Source: Gorsachius magnificus (Eukaryota > Chordata > Aves > Pelecaniformes > Ardeidae). Taken from it: 64,000 nucleotides of DNA. Location of the stretch: the NCBI GenBank assembly GCA_034008185.1, contig CM067082.1:86427684-86491683 (forward strand), in the 5' to 3' direction. The notes beneath the pieces are model-generated. The model did not search any database, was not told where the DNA came from, and worked only from the letters and a program-made list of their open reading frames with translations. Below, piece after piece: positions 62,301 through 64,000 of this stretch (position 1 is its first letter; the number at the start of each line of letters is the position of its first letter). A program made the translations under genes and the position numbers.

Positions 62301-64000
62301 ACTGAAGTCAGGGAAGAGATATAAGGACTCCTATTAGTGTGACCTATCCACATCTTGGGTCAGATCCCAGGAAAAAAAACAAACCCTGCACTCCCTTTTC
62401 AGCCATAAATTATGTGCTTAATTATCCAAATGTCAAACTGTGCTTACAAATAACTAGGAAGGTCAAATCAGTGAGTTAGACCTTTAAAAGCCAATTTCAG
62501 GAGCTAGTCCATTCCATGGCAGGCATGCAAGTACATTAGAGTTAGAACTCACCATAAATTTTTCCAAGTTGCTTCTACAAGGGCCACGAACAAGGACTGA
62601 ACTCTTCTTCCCGCTTGGAGCAGTTAAGGAGCCTGTGATGCCAGGGCCTGCGGTATGCACTTGCAGGAAGACAGGATTTCAGTTCCAGGACTTTCCTATG
62701 TGAACATCTAACCATAGGGAGCAGGAGGTAACCAACTCTCTCTCGTTATGGAGAATTGTTCAGACTCCTCATGACCAATTACCATTTACACTCAGGACCA
62801 TCTCAACCCAGAGTAAACCAAACACTGTGGGACAGAGGACAGGTTAATTCCCAGGGTGTTTTCTTTGAATTATTAGTCACAGTACGAATTTACTAAGTCA
62901 ATATTGGATTGCAAAGGGCTTCAAGGCAGGGACCATGGGACAAATTAGCTGTAAGCAAACACAGTGAATAAAATTTGTAATGGGAATAAGTATCAGAGTG
63001 CAAGGGAGATACACCCTGAATTTGGCTCTCTGGCTTTCCATAATATGTGGCTACAAACAGGTCAGGCCCAGCTCTTCAGACTCAAAAGAATCCTACTGCC
63101 TTCAGTGTGATTTGGATGGAGCCCAAGGTGTTTATAAAAGACATTAACCAACAACAGGCAAACACACGTTTCCTGACTTCCTCTCCCATTGGCACAATGG
63201 GCCTGGAAACAGCTCGGAGGGAAACCACTGGCCAGGTGCATTGGCTTTGGCAGCAGGCAGCCAGCCAGCCTCAGTCACCACCCTGGTGTAAGCCTGGGGA
63301 ATGAGGACTGCTTCATGCATGCTGCCCCGGCACCCAGCATAGCTGAACCAAGGAGCAACTGGGCAGCGATCAGATACACTGTATGGCAGGGCTGCAAAAA
63401 AGCGCCAGATCTTCCACTCATGCAGGTTTCACATTTGTTTTCCCAGATTTGCCATATCTAAGCAAACACCATGAAGCCCATCACATAGTAGCAGGAAGGC
63501 TATGACATGAAGCTTCCCAACCCTAATACCACCAGAAGATACCAGCTTCCTTGCCTGTATAAAATCAAGCCAACCAGTCCTGCAGCAAACTGCTTTGCAT
63601 TTCCAGGAAACACAGGTGCCATTGCCTCTCTGCCCAATGTTGTTCTTACTTTCTTTTCTCCTCACAGGAAGGCAGCACTCCTGGTTCTTCCATCAGCATG
63701 AATTTCTTCTGCTATCTCCCAGAGCAGGTCACTCATGTTCTCCACATCTCTAATAGTCCACTCATTTTCTGTGCAACACACTCTTATTCTCTCCAGGCTG
63801 TTCCTTCTTCCCACTGAACTCAAACGCCACCCTTTTTGACAGCAAGGGTAGCAGCAGGCCCCAGCCTGAGCACTAGATGTGCCAGCCCCTCTGCGTTCCT
63901 AAAGAAGTCACCATTGAGCTCTGCATGCCATCACACAGAAGTGCATAGGTTGCCTCTACAGAACTGGTTTTGGTACCCTGAACAGGAGCTGCATCCAGGC
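56399..64000. other. Noncoding stretch, no gene supported
   Basis: Short frames occur near 56861-57043 plus, 57329-57643 minus and 61895-62110 minus. The last follows an acceptor-like 'gtggttatactgtag' at about 62063 and stays open for 56 codons to a stop, but it has no partner exon. An AATAAA/ATAAAA-rich tract lies at 59360-59395. Short CA runs occur near 61363-61372. I see no transposon, RNA gene or recognisable coding exon. Confidence 0.35.

Noticed and set aside
1..64000. tRNA, rRNA, snRNA, CRISPR or bacterial-type operon
   Set aside because: No B-box-like TTCGAATCC arm with a matching cloverleaf, no U6 or 7SL core and no regularly spaced direct repeats were seen.

Overview
This window looks like ordinary nuclear DNA of a bird. 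It is AT-rich and has almost no long reading frames. It carries 3' ends of CR1-type retroposons, a diverged MIR-type SINE, and a solo ERVL-like LTR of a kind I know from neognath bird genomes. There is no sign of a bacterial, phage, plasmid, organellar or exogenous viral genome: no operons, no tRNA or rRNA gene, no CRISPR array. Long open frames are few, the longest being about 187 and 179 codons, and none shows a domain I recognise.

Left end (1 to about 8 kb). The best-supported gene piece is a minus-strand exon at 4350-4501. Its ATG lies one base inside a good splice acceptor. It encodes 50 hydrophilic residues and ends at a consensus donor in phase 1. About 2.5-3.2 kb upstream, relative to that strand, lies a CpG-rich block (about 6.86-7.53 kb) with a perfect CRE (TGACGTCA) at 7740-7747 and a GTGAGT donor at 6975-6976. 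I read this, by inference, as the 5' end of a gene whose later coding exons lie beyond position 1. This segment also holds a CR1 tail, a MIR, and one copy of an unnamed interspersed repeat whose second copy is near 9.3 kb.

Middle (8-42 kb). This is mostly intronic or intergenic sequence with short tandem repeats, a second CR1-like fragment (22.9 kb) and the solo LTR (23575-24173), which has near-identical 5-base flanks. A few isolated stretches have strong splice-like borders and an open frame: 14277-14346 minus, 18902-19012 plus, 19236-19344 minus and 29825-29890 plus. They do not join into one gene by phase and are given only as candidates.

Right end (42-64 kb). A possible minus-strand secreted-protein gene start lies at 42423-42476: a TATA-like box, a signal-peptide exon and a phase-matched second exon at 41748-41816. 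A possible terminal exon with stop and poly(A) signal lies at 55966-56398 minus, and a 54-codon frame behind a strong acceptor at 53075-53275 plus. The rest holds no gene I can support.

I did not find a convincing new biological system. The most useful leads are the 4.35 kb start-codon exon with its candidate promoter, the 42 kb signal-peptide exon pair, and the unnamed repeat family. Gene identities were not recognised and are left blank.
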